Shown: positions 15,632 through 23,331 of the stretch, one piece after another
How positions within the stretch are numbered: position 1 is the stretch's first letter
Layout: every line of letters starts with the position of its first letter
DNA from: Nocardia altamirensis NBRC 108246
Lineage (GTDB): Bacteria; Actinomycetota; Actinomycetes; Mycobacteriales; Mycobacteriaceae
NCBI RefSeq assembly: GCF_001612685.1
Contig: NZ_BDAY01000037.1
Span: 1-64,000, forward strand
Length of the DNA stretch: 64,000 nt
Direction of reading: 5' to 3'
Program-made: the position numbers and the translations under genes
The notes under the pieces: model-generated
Databases searched by the model: none
Told to the model about the DNA's origin: nothing
The model's input: the letters and a program-made list of their open reading frames with translations, nothing else

Positions 15632-16975
15632 GTGTCTGAGATCGTGCGCCGTCGCTCATCCCGAAACGCCAAGTTGGCCAAGATTCCACTCGGCATCGCC
15701 GGGCGCGCGGCCGTGGGATTCGGGAAGAAGCTGGCAGGCGGCGACAAGTCGGAGATCAACGCGCAGCTGAATCAGAAGGCCGCGGAGCAGCTGTTCACGG
15801 TGCTCGGCGAGCTCAAGGGCGGCGCGATGAAGTTCGGCCAGGCGCTGAGCGTGATGGAAGCCGCAGTCCCCGAGGAATTCGGCGAGCACTACCGCGAGGC
15901 GTTGACGAAGCTGCAGGCGGCCGCGCCGCCGATGCCCGCCGAAACCGTGCACCGGGTGCTCGACCAACAGCTCGGCACGCAGTGGCGGCAGCGTTTTCAG
16001 GAGTTCGACGACAGCCCCGCCGCGTCGGCCAGCATCGGCCAGGTGCACAAGGCGGTGTGGTCGGACGGTCGCGTCGTCGCGGTGAAGGTGCAGTACCCCG
16101 GCGCCGACGAGGCGTTGCGCGCCGACCTCAAAACGCTGTCCAGGATGACGGGATTGCTCGCGACGGTCATCCCCGGCGCCGACGTGAAACCGATCCTCGC
16201 CGAGATCACCGAGCGCACCGAGGAAGAACTCGACTACCGCAACGAGGCGAGCAACCAGCGCGCGTTCGCGAAGGCGTTCGACGGGCACGCCGAGATCGTG
16301 GTGCCCAAGGTGGTCGCCAGCGCGCCGAAGGTGATCGTCACCGAATGGCTCGACGGCACCCCGGTCTCCTCGATCATCAAGTCGGGCGCCGACGATCCGG
16401 AGGGCACCCGCGCGCTGCGCAACCGGGTCGCAGGCCTGATGGGCCGCTTCCATTTCTCCTCGCCCGAAACCGTCGGCCTGCTGCACGCCGACCCGCACCC
16501 CGGCAACTTCATGATGCTGACCGACGGCAAGCTCGCCGTCATCGACTTCGGCGCCTGCGCACCGATGCCGAACGGCTTCCCGCCCGTGCTCGGCCGGATG
16601 CTCGCGCTCGCGGTCGAGGAGCAGTTCGAGGAACTCACCGAGCTGATGTACGACAACGGCTGGGTCATCCCCGGCCGCGTCGTCACGCACAAGGAGATCG
16701 CGGACTATCTGCGTCCGTTCACCGACCCGATCAAGTCCGACTCGTTCCACTTCACCCGCCGCTGGATGCAGCGGGTCGCGGGCAAGGCGTCCGACATCAC
16801 CAGCCAGGAGATGAAAACCGCACGGGCCCTGCAACTCCCGGCCGAATACGTGATGATCTTCCGCGTCCTCGGTGGCTCCGTCGGCATCCTCGCCCAGCTC
16901 GACGCCGAACTCCCCTTCATGGAACTGGTCCGCACCTGGATGCCCGGCTTCCGCGAAGAGCGCACCGCAAGCTGA
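15632..16975 (+). CDS. ABC1/AarF/UbiB-family atypical kinase (Rv3197 type)
   Basis: About 447 residues from GTG (VSEIVRRRSS). Diagnostic motifs of the ABC1 family are all visible: the KxGQ motif in 'GGAMKFGQALS', the Ala-rich nucleotide loop 'SPAASASIGQVHKAV', the lysine in 'VVAVKVQYPGAD', the catalytic 'LLHADPHPGNFMM' and the metal-binding 'VIDFGACAPM'. UbiB-like proteins bind and hydrolyse ATP and promote isoprenoid-lipid (quinone) metabolism; this one probably works on the membrane face. A much longer in-frame extension to 15518 lacks a ribosome site. It is third in the DUF2342 - ThiF-like - kinase series. Confidence 0.92.
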   Translation: MSEIVRRRSSRNAKLAKIPLGIAGRAAVGFGKKLAGGDKSEINAQLNQKAAEQLFTVLGELKGGAMKFGQALSVMEAAVPEEFGEHYREALTKLQAAAPPMPAETVHRVLDQQLGTQWRQRFQEFDDSPAASASIGQVHKAVWSDGRVVAVKVQYPGADEALRADLKTLSRMTGLLATVIPGADVKPILAEITERTEEELDYRNEASNQRAFAKAFDGHAEIVVPKVVASAPKVIVTEWLDGTPVSSIIKSGADDPEGTRALRNRVAGLMGRFHFSSPETVGLLHADPHPGNFMMLTDGKLAVIDFGACAPMPNGFPPVLGRMLALAVEEQFEELTELMYDNGWVIPGRVVTHKEIADYLRPFTDPIKSDSFHFTRRWMQRVAGKASDITSQEMKTARALQLPAEYVMIFRVLGGSVGILAQLDAELPFMELVRTWMPGFREERTAS

Positions 16976-17111
16976 CATCTCTCGGTCACGGCGCGGCGGC
17001 CACCGGCATGGGAGCCGGATCCGCGCCGGACTCGCTGACTGAACTGAGTGCTTTGCCGCGGTGGGTCGGTTACCGTCACTGGTGTCCGGATGATGACGAC
17101 ATCGGCAAGGG

Positions 17112-17540
17112 GTGATCATCATTTCGTACACCGCACGGGTCGTCGGTGTGTCGATCGCGACCGTTGTGGTGCTGATGTCACCGTTGACGGTGGCTACGGC
17201 ACCTGCGGCCGCCGGCGCAAGTTCTTCGATGGAGCTCACGCTTGGACGTGGCGCGTCCCTCAGCCTGGTCTTCGGGAAACGCACTGTCACGCTGACGTGC
17301 GCGCCGGAGATCGGCGGCACGCATCCGCAAGCACAGGCGGCGTGCCGCAGCCTGACCTCCTCCCGCGGCAGCATTCGCTCGCTCGCCGAGTACGCCGAAC
17401 CGCCGCTGTGCCCACAGGACTTCGTGCCGTACGTGGCCACCATCGCGGGCACCTGGCAGGGCGAACCCATCGCCGACGGCGGAGTGTTCTCCAACGAATG
17501 CGTGCTGCGCGCAACCACCGTCTCGGTCTTCGACTTCTGA
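17112..17540 (+). CDS. Secreted subtilisin-inhibitor-like (SSI) protein
   Basis: 142 residues. A signal peptide (hydrophobic 'VVGVSIATVVVLMSPLTVAT', cleavage about residue 35) precedes a compact domain with the four Cys of the Streptomyces subtilisin inhibitor family. The first pair is 'LTCAPEIGG' and 'QAACRSL', then 'PLCPQDFVPYVAT' with the reactive-site loop, then 'FSNECVL'. By alignment to the classic 'CPMVYDP' loop, the P1 position would be Gln. Such proteins are tight-binding inhibitors of serine proteases outside the cell. The start is a GTG preceded closely by AAGGG. It is a singleton between the ABC1 kinase and the XRE regulator. Confidence 0.8.
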   Translation: MIIISYTARVVGVSIATVVVLMSPLTVATAPAAAGASSSMELTLGRGASLSLVFGKRTVTLTCAPEIGGTHPQAQAACRSLTSSRGSIRSLAEYAEPPLCPQDFVPYVATIAGTWQGEPIADGGVFSNECVLRATTVSVFDF

Positions 17541-17668
17541 GAGCACCGAAGGCCTAGCGCCCGACCTGGTTTCGGCGACGCGCACGGTCATTGCCACCCG
17601 CCACCCAGCAGCAACCGCGCGGGACTGATCGCTTCGAGATCACCCTCGGTCCGCATCTTTCCGCATCC

Positions 17669-17721
17669 GCTGCGCTTAAGCGCAGCTAGAGGGGGGTGCG
17701 GATTATTGAAGGGTGCGGATT
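17669..17721. promoter_or_regulatory. Palindrome and tandem repeats upstream of the XRE-cupin gene
   Basis: The 18-bp perfect palindrome GCTGCGCTTAAGCGCAGC (17669-17686) is followed by two copies of GGGTGCGGATT at 17694-17704 and 17711-17721, starts 17 bp apart. CCGCATC copies on the other side (17651, 17661) resemble the inverse of the same repeat. The cluster lies 115-170 bp before the regulator start and could be its own operator. The rest of the 17541-17836 gap holds nothing clear. Confidence 0.45.
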
Positions 17722-17836
17722 TTCCGATTTCCGGGCCACGGGCGTTGATGAATCGGAAGCCTTCTGATTACCGTGAGGCTAATGCCGTGATCCGGCGCAT
17801 AGCGGCCGACAATGGGCAGAGCGAACAAGAAGTTGG

Positions 17837-18448
17837 GTGAGTGTGGGCAACCAAAGCGGCGACCCCGTGCGCTGGCCGGGGCTCGGCCGGGTAGTGCACG
17901 ACCGCAGAAGGGCGGCGCGGCTGACACTGGCCGCGCTTGCGGCGAAAACCGAGCTGTCCCAGTCCTTCCTGAGCCAGCTGGAAAACGGGCGAACCAATTC
18001 GAGCCTGCGCTCGCTGCAACGCATCGCCGACGCGCTCGACACCACCGCGATCGAACTGCTCGCGGCCGCCGACACGGCGCCGGAATCGGTGCTCGTCCGG
18101 GCCGGCGAAGGCAGGCTCGACCAGGACGATCCCGGGCAGGACGGCTCGGTGCGCTCACTGGTGCACGGCAGAAGAGACCTGCGCGCGCTCGAGTTCACCG
18201 GCGGAACCGAGCGGGGCGCCCGCGAATTCACCCATCAGAACGACGAATTGATCTATGTGATCTCCGGGACGATCACCCTGGCCGCCAACGGCACCGAGGT
18301 GACCCTGTCCACCGGAGACTCCTACTACTGCGCCGCGGGCGTGCGCCACCGCTGGTGGGCGCACGCCGACGACACCACAACACTGCTGCTCGCCGTCGCC
18401 GACGGGCTGACGGTCCGCAGGGCACCCCACCGGCCACCGCGAACCTGA
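17837..18448 (+). CDS. XRE-family transcriptional regulator with C-terminal cupin
   Basis: 203 residues. An N-terminal HTH of the Cro/XRE type is seen at about 16-72 ('LTLAALAAKTELSQSFLSQLENGRTNSSLRSLQRIADAL'). A cupin_2 domain follows at about 125-190, with 'EFTHQNDELIYVISGTITL' and 'LSTGDSYYCAAGVRHRWWA' giving the two conserved cupin blocks. This HTH-cupin fusion is a common local regulator sensing a small ligand, often next to a transporter or amine-metabolism gene; here no obvious target is adjacent apart from its own promoter. The GTG at 17837 is used; a second GTG two codons on is possible. Confidence 0.85.
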   Translation: MSVGNQSGDPVRWPGLGRVVHDRRRAARLTLAALAAKTELSQSFLSQLENGRTNSSLRSLQRIADALDTTAIELLAAADTAPESVLVRAGEGRLDQDDPGQDGSVRSLVHGRRDLRALEFTGGTERGAREFTHQNDELIYVISGTITLAANGTEVTLSTGDSYYCAAGVRHRWWAHADDTTTLLLAVADGLTVRRAPHRPPRT

Positions 18449-18608
18449 TCCCCATACTCATCCCCGAAACCACTGCAGCACAACGCAAACGAGCCGCCCA
18501 CCGGGCTACGGTGAGCGGTTCGTCTGCTTTCTCGTTCGTTGGCTCGGCCCGTGTCAGGACCAACCGAATCGAGCACATCGACCGGAGGGAGGGAAGTCAC
18601 TCCCGGTT

Positions 18609-18932
18609 TCATGCCGGGACCGCGACCTTGCGCGGGCGTCCGCGCGGGCGCTTGCGAGCGATGACGACCCCCTGTTCGAAGATCTCACCACCCCAGACAC
18701 CCCACGGCTCACGCCGATCGATGGCCGCGCTCAAGCAGCCCCTGCGGATGGGGCAGCTCGCGCAGAGCGCCTTGGCCTGCTCCAACTGGTTGGGGCTCTC
18801 GGCGAACCAGAGATCGGGATCTCCGGCTCGGCAAGGCAGAACCTTGTTGACCTCCTTGGCCCGGGTAGTCGGCGCCACGGTTCGGCATGTCACGTCAGCA
18901 GTGGCTTGTGGCCATTCCTGGGCGGTGAACAC
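18609..18932 (-). CDS. whiB7: WhiB7, iron-sulfur transcriptional regulator of intrinsic antibiotic resistance
   Basis: 107 residues. The WhiB cluster ligands are C34, C57, C60 and C66 ('LPCRAG', 'LCASCPIRRGC'), followed by the G[V/I]WGG turn (GVWGG, 78-82) that contacts sigma factor. An AT-hook RGRP at 97-100 is specific to WhiB7 within the family. The protein binds SigA with its [4Fe-4S] cluster and activates promoters that carry an A/T patch just upstream of -35. The GTG start follows GGAG by 6 bases. The gene has a leader of about 540 nt with its own promoter, an upstream ORF and a terminator, and it lies next to uvrD2 as in mycobacteria. Confidence 0.95.
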   Translation of the reverse strand: MFTAQEWPQATADVTCRTVAPTTRAKEVNKVLPCRAGDPDLWFAESPNQLEQAKALCASCPIRRGCLSAAIDRREPWGVWGGEIFEQGVVIARKRPRGRPRKVAVPA

Positions 18933-19014
18933 GTCGTTCTCCTTCAGCTCGTTTGCAGCGGTTCGTTGTGTTGTCCGCGAAACCGGTGCCGTTGGCTGAA
19001 GGGCCGAAAAAGAT

Positions 19015-19048
19015 TGGCCACGGTTTCGCGTTGTGCGATCCGTGGCCA
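19015..19048 (-). terminator. Intrinsic terminator (attenuator) in the whiB7 leader
   Basis: On the minus strand TGGCCACGG and CCGTGGCCA form a perfect 9-bp stem over a 16-base loop, followed by ATCTTTTTC. It lies between the end of the upstream ORF (19071) and the whiB7 GTG (18932), so it would stop transcription before whiB7 unless overridden. This matches the known concept of ribosome-coupled attenuation of whiB7 in mycobacteria. Confidence 0.75.
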
Positions 19049-19070
19049 GGAGGTCTGGGAGGGAGATTCC

Positions 19071-19406
19071 CTACCTAGGTATTCGACATCTCTGTCGAGT
19101 CCTGATCACGGTCGCTGGGTCTGCGGTGCGGAGGCGTGCTGCCTGCAGTACCGCCGGCTCATAACCGGCGTGAACTGCCATGACGTCATCTGCCTGCTTG
19201 GAGACAGACGGGTGCCAGCCTTCGGCGCTTGGCTTGTCCGTAATGACGGTGCAGACGGGGGCATGCATCAGCGTGAGTTTCGCTTGCGTGCCGAACGCAC
19301 CGATTCCGGACAGACCGATCCCCTGCAAAGCGAGGATCCCCCGGGAGGCCGACATGGGTGAATTCACCGCAACGTCGATGGCGCTGAGATCAAAATTTGT
19401 GTTCAC
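19071..19406 (-). CDS. Upstream ORF in the whiB7 leader (probable regulatory ORF)
   Basis: A frame of 111 codons starts at GTG 19406 (MNTNFDLSAIDVAVNS), six bases after a very strong ribosome site, GGAGGGAG. It ends 22 bp before the attenuator hairpin. The amino-terminal 40 residues look protein-like; the rest has no recognisable domain and may not matter as a product. Position and strong initiation suggest a sensor: ribosomes slowed by antibiotics on this ORF would change leader folding and let RNA polymerase through. That mechanism is inferred from what is known for mycobacterial whiB7. Confidence 0.6.
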   Translation of the reverse strand: MNTNFDLSAIDVAVNSPMSASRGILALQGIGLSGIGAFGTQAKLTLMHAPVCTVITDKPSAEGWHPSVSKQADDVMAVHAGYEPAVLQAARLRTADPATVIRTRQRCRIPR

Positions 19407-19480
19407 GTCTGCCTCCCTCCATATCTCGTAGTGTGTCGGTGACTATGCGCGCCGGGATGACCTCCCAGTGCGTAAAACCC

Positions 19481-19517
19481 ACCTTAGGCAAGTTCGCCGG
19501 TGGGGACAACCTATTTT
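19481..19517 (-). promoter_or_regulatory. WhiB7-type promoter of the whiB7 leader
   Basis: Read on the minus strand: AAAATAG (19517-19511), G, -35 TTGTCC (19509-19504), a 17-bp spacer, and -10 TAAGGT (19486-19481). An A/T patch immediately upstream of -35 is the published signature for WhiB7-dependent promoters, so the gene is probably autoactivated. The A/T patch abuts the uvrD2 stop codon. Confidence 0.65.
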
Positions 19518-21692
19518 CTACCTGCGGTTTTGGGGTCTTGCGCGCAGCCGTGACGCGATGATCGCGAGCACGTCCGCGCCGTACTGGTCGAGCTTCTTCG
19601 CGCCGATCCCCGCGATAGCGGCCAGCGCGGCGTCGTCACCTGGGAGTTGTTCGGCGATCGCGGTGAGCGTGGTGTCGGTGAAAATCACGAACTCCCGCAC
19701 CTGCAGCGCCTGTGCCTTCTCCGAACGCCACTCCTGCAGCGCGGTAAGCAACTCGACATCGAGCTCCGCCGGGCAGCGCCGACAGCGCCCGAGCATTGTC
19801 GCATAGGTCCCGATGAGTGGTTTCGCGCACACTCGACAGGACGGACGAATGCCCTTCGGCGCGGTATCGGCGAGCGGCGCCGCGATCCGCGAGGCCGGCG
19901 AATCGTCGGGGACCAGCCCGTTGAGGAAGCGCGAACGGCGCCGGGTGCGTCGCTTGCCCTCGCCGCGGGCCAGCGCCCATGACAGCTGGAGATGTTCGCG
20001 TGCCCTGGTCACGCCGACATAGAGCAGCCTGCGTTCCTCCTCGAGCGCCGCCTCGTCGCCGACCGAACCGTCGTCGGCGAGCACGTGCGCGATCGGCAGC
20101 GTGCCGTCGGCAAGACCGACCAGGAAGACCGCGTCCCACTCCAGACCCTTCGCCGCGTGCAGCGAGGCCAGCGTGACGCCCTGCACCGTCGGTGGGTGCC
20201 TGGCCTCGGCGCGTGCGGCCAGCTCGCGCAGCAGGCCAGCCAGATCCAGGTCCGCGTCGTGATCGAGCAGTTCCTCGGTCAGGCGGACCAGCGCGACCAG
20301 CGACGACCACTTCTCCCGCGCCTGGGCACCCGCGGGCTCCTGCGCGGTCAGCCCGACCGGGGCGAGGACCGCCCGAACCAGGGTGACCAGTGCGGTGCCG
20401 CTGCGTGATTCGACGGGCAGGTCCTCGCGGGACGCGGCCTGGCGCAGCACCGAGACGGCCTGCCTGACCTCGGGACGCGAGAAGAAGCCCTCCCCACCAC
20501 GCACCTGATAGGGAATGCCACGCTCGGTGAGCGCCTGCTCATAGCTCTCGGACTGGGCGTTGATCCGGTAGAGCACGGCGATCTCGGCTGCGGGGGTGCC
20601 CGCGTCGATCAGCCGCTTGATCGACCTGGCCACCGCGGTGGCCTCGGCGGGACCGTCGTCGTATTCGGCGAAGGCCGGTTCCGGACCATCGGGGCGCTGG
20701 CCGACCAACTGCAGCCTGGTGCCCGCGATCCGGCCGCGTGCCACCCCGATCACCCGGTTGGCCAGCGACACCACCTGCGGTGTCGAGCGATAGTCGCGTT
20801 CCAGGCGGACCACGGTGGCGTCGGGGAAGCGCCGCGAGAAGTCGAGCAGGTAGCCGGGGGTGGCCCCGGTGAACGAGTAGATCGTCTGGTTCGCGTCACC
20901 GACCACGGTGAGGTCGTCACGGTCGCCGAGCCAGGCGTCGAGCACCCGCTGCTGCAACGGGGTGACGTCCTGGTACTCGTCGACCACGAAACTGCGGTAG
21001 CGACCGCGGAATTCGTCGGCGACGGCCGGGTAGTCCTCCAAGGCCGCTGCGGTGTGCAACAACAGATCGTCGAAATCGAGCAGCAGGCCGTCCGGTGTGG
21101 CCTTGAGCTTTTCGTAGCCCGCGTAGACCTCGGCCACCCGCAGCGCGTCGTACGGCGTCTCGCGGCGCTGCTTGGCCACCTGCCCCGGATAGTCCTCCGG
21201 GGCGATGAGCGAGGCCTTCGCCCACTCGATTTCGCTCAGCAGGTCGCGCACGCTGTCGGTGGCCGAGGAGAGCCCTGCGCGCTGCGCCGCCTGCGCGACG
21301 AGCGGGAACTTGCCGTCGATCAGCCGCCACGGCACGTCGCCGACGATCTGCGGCCAGAAGTATTTGAGCTGACGCAACGCCGCCGCGTGGAAGGTGCGCG
21401 CCTGCACCTGGCTCGCCTCGCCGCCGAGGCCGAGCGCGCGCAGCCGGTTGCGCATCTCCCCGGCCGCCCGCGCGGTGAAGGTCACCGCGAGCACCTGATC
21501 CGCTTTCACGTGCCCCGCCGACACCATGTGCGCGATCCGATGGGTGATGGTCCTGGTCTTGCCGGTGCCCGCCCCCGCGAGTACGCACACCGGACCCCGT
21601 GGCGCGCGCACGGCGGCGGCCTGTTCGGGGTCGAGCGAATCCAGCTCGAGGCTGGTCGGTTGGTGCGTGCTGGTTGGCGCCACGGCACCCAT
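19518..21692 (-). CDS. uvrD2: UvrD2, superfamily 1A DNA helicase with HRDC domain
   Basis: About 724 residues. SF1 helicase motifs appear in order: the Q-motif 'SLDPEQAAAVRAPRG', Walker A 'GAGTGKTRTI' (about 40), motif II 'FVVDEYQDVTP', motif III 'VVGDANQTIYSFTGA', motif IV 'VRLERDYRSTP', motif V 'ASLHAAKGLEWDAVF', and motif VI 'YVGVTRAREHL'. After it come a tetracysteine zinc-type motif ('CRVCAKPL', 'GRCRRCP', about 575-600) and a C-terminal HRDC domain. This architecture is the hallmark of mycobacterial UvrD2, a 3'-5' helicase essential there. The ATG at 21692 (or 21695) is chosen over an unlikely extension of 440 codons upstream that runs antisense through ltrA. Confidence 0.93.
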   Translation of the reverse strand: MGAVAPTSTHQPTSLELDSLDPEQAAAVRAPRGPVCVLAGAGTGKTRTITHRIAHMVSAGHVKADQVLAVTFTARAAGEMRNRLRALGLGGEASQVQARTFHAAALRQLKYFWPQIVGDVPWRLIDGKFPLVAQAAQRAGLSSATDSVRDLLSEIEWAKASLIAPEDYPGQVAKQRRETPYDALRVAEVYAGYEKLKATPDGLLLDFDDLLLHTAAALEDYPAVADEFRGRYRSFVVDEYQDVTPLQQRVLDAWLGDRDDLTVVGDANQTIYSFTGATPGYLLDFSRRFPDATVVRLERDYRSTPQVVSLANRVIGVARGRIAGTRLQLVGQRPDGPEPAFAEYDDGPAEATAVARSIKRLIDAGTPAAEIAVLYRINAQSESYEQALTERGIPYQVRGGEGFFSRPEVRQAVSVLRQAASREDLPVESRSGTALVTLVRAVLAPVGLTAQEPAGAQAREKWSSLVALVRLTEELLDHDADLDLAGLLRELAARAEARHPPTVQGVTLASLHAAKGLEWDAVFLVGLADGTLPIAHVLADDGSVGDEAALEEERRLLYVGVTRAREHLQLSWALARGEGKRRTRRRSRFLNGLVPDDSPASRIAAPLADTAPKGIRPSCRVCAKPLIGTYATMLGRCRRCPAELDVELLTALQEWRSEKAQALQVREFVIFTDTTLTAIAEQLPGDDAALAAIAGIGAKKLDQYGADVLAIIASRLRARPQNRR

Positions 21693-21743
21693 CATGTCAG
21701 TGCCCGCTGACAACTCTCGCGGCCCGCGCAATACTGTCGGCTC

Positions 21744-22964
21744 GTGGCACACGACACGCCGTCTACCGACGCTGAACCGACCGACCGGCACGCGACCTGG
21801 ATGGAACTGTTCTTCGACCTCGTCGCGGTCGCGGGCATCGGCCAGCTCACCTATCTGCTGCACCGGGGCCCGACGCTCGGCGACTTCGCCCTGTACGTGC
21901 TGCTCTACCTGGCCTTCTGGACGGCGTGGGCGTGCATGATGTTGTACGGCAACATCGCTCGCGACAAGACCAGGATTCCGCTGATGCTGGCGGCGATGCT
22001 CGGCCTCGGTCTCATGGCGAGCGCGGTCACCGGCATCCCGGAACGGCACGCGACCACCTTCGCGGTGGTCTACGTCCTGGTGCGCACCGTCGCAGGCGAG
22101 GTGTGGGGCCGAGGCGCGATGTTGGTCGACTGGCCGATCGCGCAGCTGTCGGTCGGCGTTGTGCCGTGGATCGCGTCGATCTGGGTGCCCGAACCGTGGA
22201 AGTACTGGTTGTGGGCGCTCGGCCTCGCGCTGGATCTGTGGCTGATGTTCGCGATCACCGGCGAACAGATGATGGCGCGCGCACAGGACGGCATCGACCG
22301 GCGGGTGCGCGGCTCCCGCCGCTTCAAGGACGTCGAACCACCGAAAGTCAAGGCGCTGCACGTCGATTCGGCGCATCTCGGCGAACGCCTCGGCCTGTAC
22401 GTGATCATCGTGCTCGGCGAGGGTTTCATCGCGGTGATCGGCGCGGTCGGCGCCGTGCAGTGGCATTGGCGGGTGCTCGCGCTCGGCTTCGGCGCATTCC
22501 TGGTGCTGGTGAGCATGTGGGCACTGACGCTGATGTACGGCTTCGTGCCGCGCTTGATGACGGGGGCGGATCCGGACGGTTCGGTGCCGAGGCAGTACAT
22601 CATGGCAACGCACTGCTGGATCACCGGCGCGATCGCGACGGTCGCCGCAGGTCTCGGCCTGGCCGTCGGGCATGCGGAGGGGCATGTATCCGTCGGCATC
22701 GGCTGGGCACTGTGCGGCGGCGCAGCGGCCTACTTCCTGATCACCGGCATCGGCGGTGCGACAAGCGGCGCGGATCGAGGCTGGATTTTCACCTGGCCGT
22801 TGCCGTGTGCGGTGCTCGCGGTGGTGCTCGGCGCCCTCGGCCCGCACATCGGCGCGCTCGGACTGGTCTACGGAGTGGTTGTCCTGTTCGGCTGGGCCGT
22901 CCTGTGGCAGACCCGTGCCGCCGGTGTGTGGAGGAAGGAACACCGGCGGCCCAGACGGCGTTGA
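21744..22964 (+). CDS. Low-temperature-requirement A (LtrA)-family membrane protein
   Basis: 406 residues from GTG, divergent from uvrD2. The N-terminal 'ATWMELFFDLVAVAGIGQLTYLL' is the LtrA signature (ELFFDLVFV), followed by around ten hydrophobic segments. 'LGERLGLYVIIVLGEGFIAVI' in the middle is the second conserved stretch. The molecular role of LtrA proteins is unknown; the name comes from a Listeria cold-growth locus. The stop is 7 bp before the mycoredoxin gene, so the two are probably co-transcribed. Confidence 0.85.
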   Translation: MAHDTPSTDAEPTDRHATWMELFFDLVAVAGIGQLTYLLHRGPTLGDFALYVLLYLAFWTAWACMMLYGNIARDKTRIPLMLAAMLGLGLMASAVTGIPERHATTFAVVYVLVRTVAGEVWGRGAMLVDWPIAQLSVGVVPWIASIWVPEPWKYWLWALGLALDLWLMFAITGEQMMARAQDGIDRRVRGSRRFKDVEPPKVKALHVDSAHLGERLGLYVIIVLGEGFIAVIGAVGAVQWHWRVLALGFGAFLVLVSMWALTLMYGFVPRLMTGADPDGSVPRQYIMATHCWITGAIATVAAGLGLAVGHAEGHVSVGIGWALCGGAAAYFLITGIGGATSGADRGWIFTWPLPCAVLAVVLGALGPHIGALGLVYGVVVLFGWAVLWQTRAAGVWRKEHRRPRRR

Positions 22965-22971
22965 ATGGTCC

Positions 22972-23229
22972 GTGACTGACGCGACGCCCGACCTGACGAT
23001 GTACTCGACCACCTGGTGCGGCTACTGCCGCAGGCTGAAGAAGCAGCTGGACGAGGCCGGTATCAGCTACGTCGAGATCGACATCGAACAAGATCCGGCA
23101 TCGGCCGAATTCGTGGGGAGCGTCAACGGCGGCAACCATGTGGTGCCGACGGTGAAGTTCGCCGACGGCTCCACCGCGACCAATCCGTCGCTGGTCGCCG
23201 TCAAGCAGGCGCTCGCCGCCCTGGCCTGA
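22972..23229 (+). CDS. mrx1: Mycoredoxin (glutaredoxin-like, CGYC)
   Basis: 85 residues, GTG start 7 bp after ltrA. A thioredoxin-fold protein with 'MYSTTWCGYCRRLKKQL' (active-site CGYC at about 17-20), the cis-Pro motif 'NHVVPTVKFADG', and a 'GSTATNPS' stretch typical of mycothiol-linked glutaredoxins. It should reduce mycothiol-protein mixed disulfides together with mycothiol and its NADPH-dependent reductase in the cytoplasm. The mycobacterial equivalent (Rv3198A) also neighbours uvrD2 and nudC. Convergent with nudC. Confidence 0.92.
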   Translation: MTDATPDLTMYSTTWCGYCRRLKKQLDEAGISYVEIDIEQDPASAEFVGSVNGGNHVVPTVKFADGSTATNPSLVAVKQALAALA

Positions 23230-23254
23230 TCACCACGCTGTCCATCGCCACCGC

Positions 23255-23283
23255 GCGGGTCCTCGGACCCGCCGCGGGTTTTG
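23255..23283 (+). terminator. Terminator after the mycoredoxin gene
   Basis: GCGGGTCC, a 2-base loop, GGACCCGC (23255-23272), then GCGGGTTTTGT. It sits between the convergent mycoredoxin (23229) and nudC (23332) ends. Confidence 0.55.
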
Positions 23284-23331
23284 TAGTGCCGTCGAGCGCC
23301 CAGTCGAGCGCGAACCGCTGTCGGCGGCCGC

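Noticed and set aside
21693..23012. N-terminal extension of UvrD2 to 1164 residues
   Set aside because: It is antisense to ltrA and mycoredoxin, and its sequence is low-complexity Arg/His-rich.
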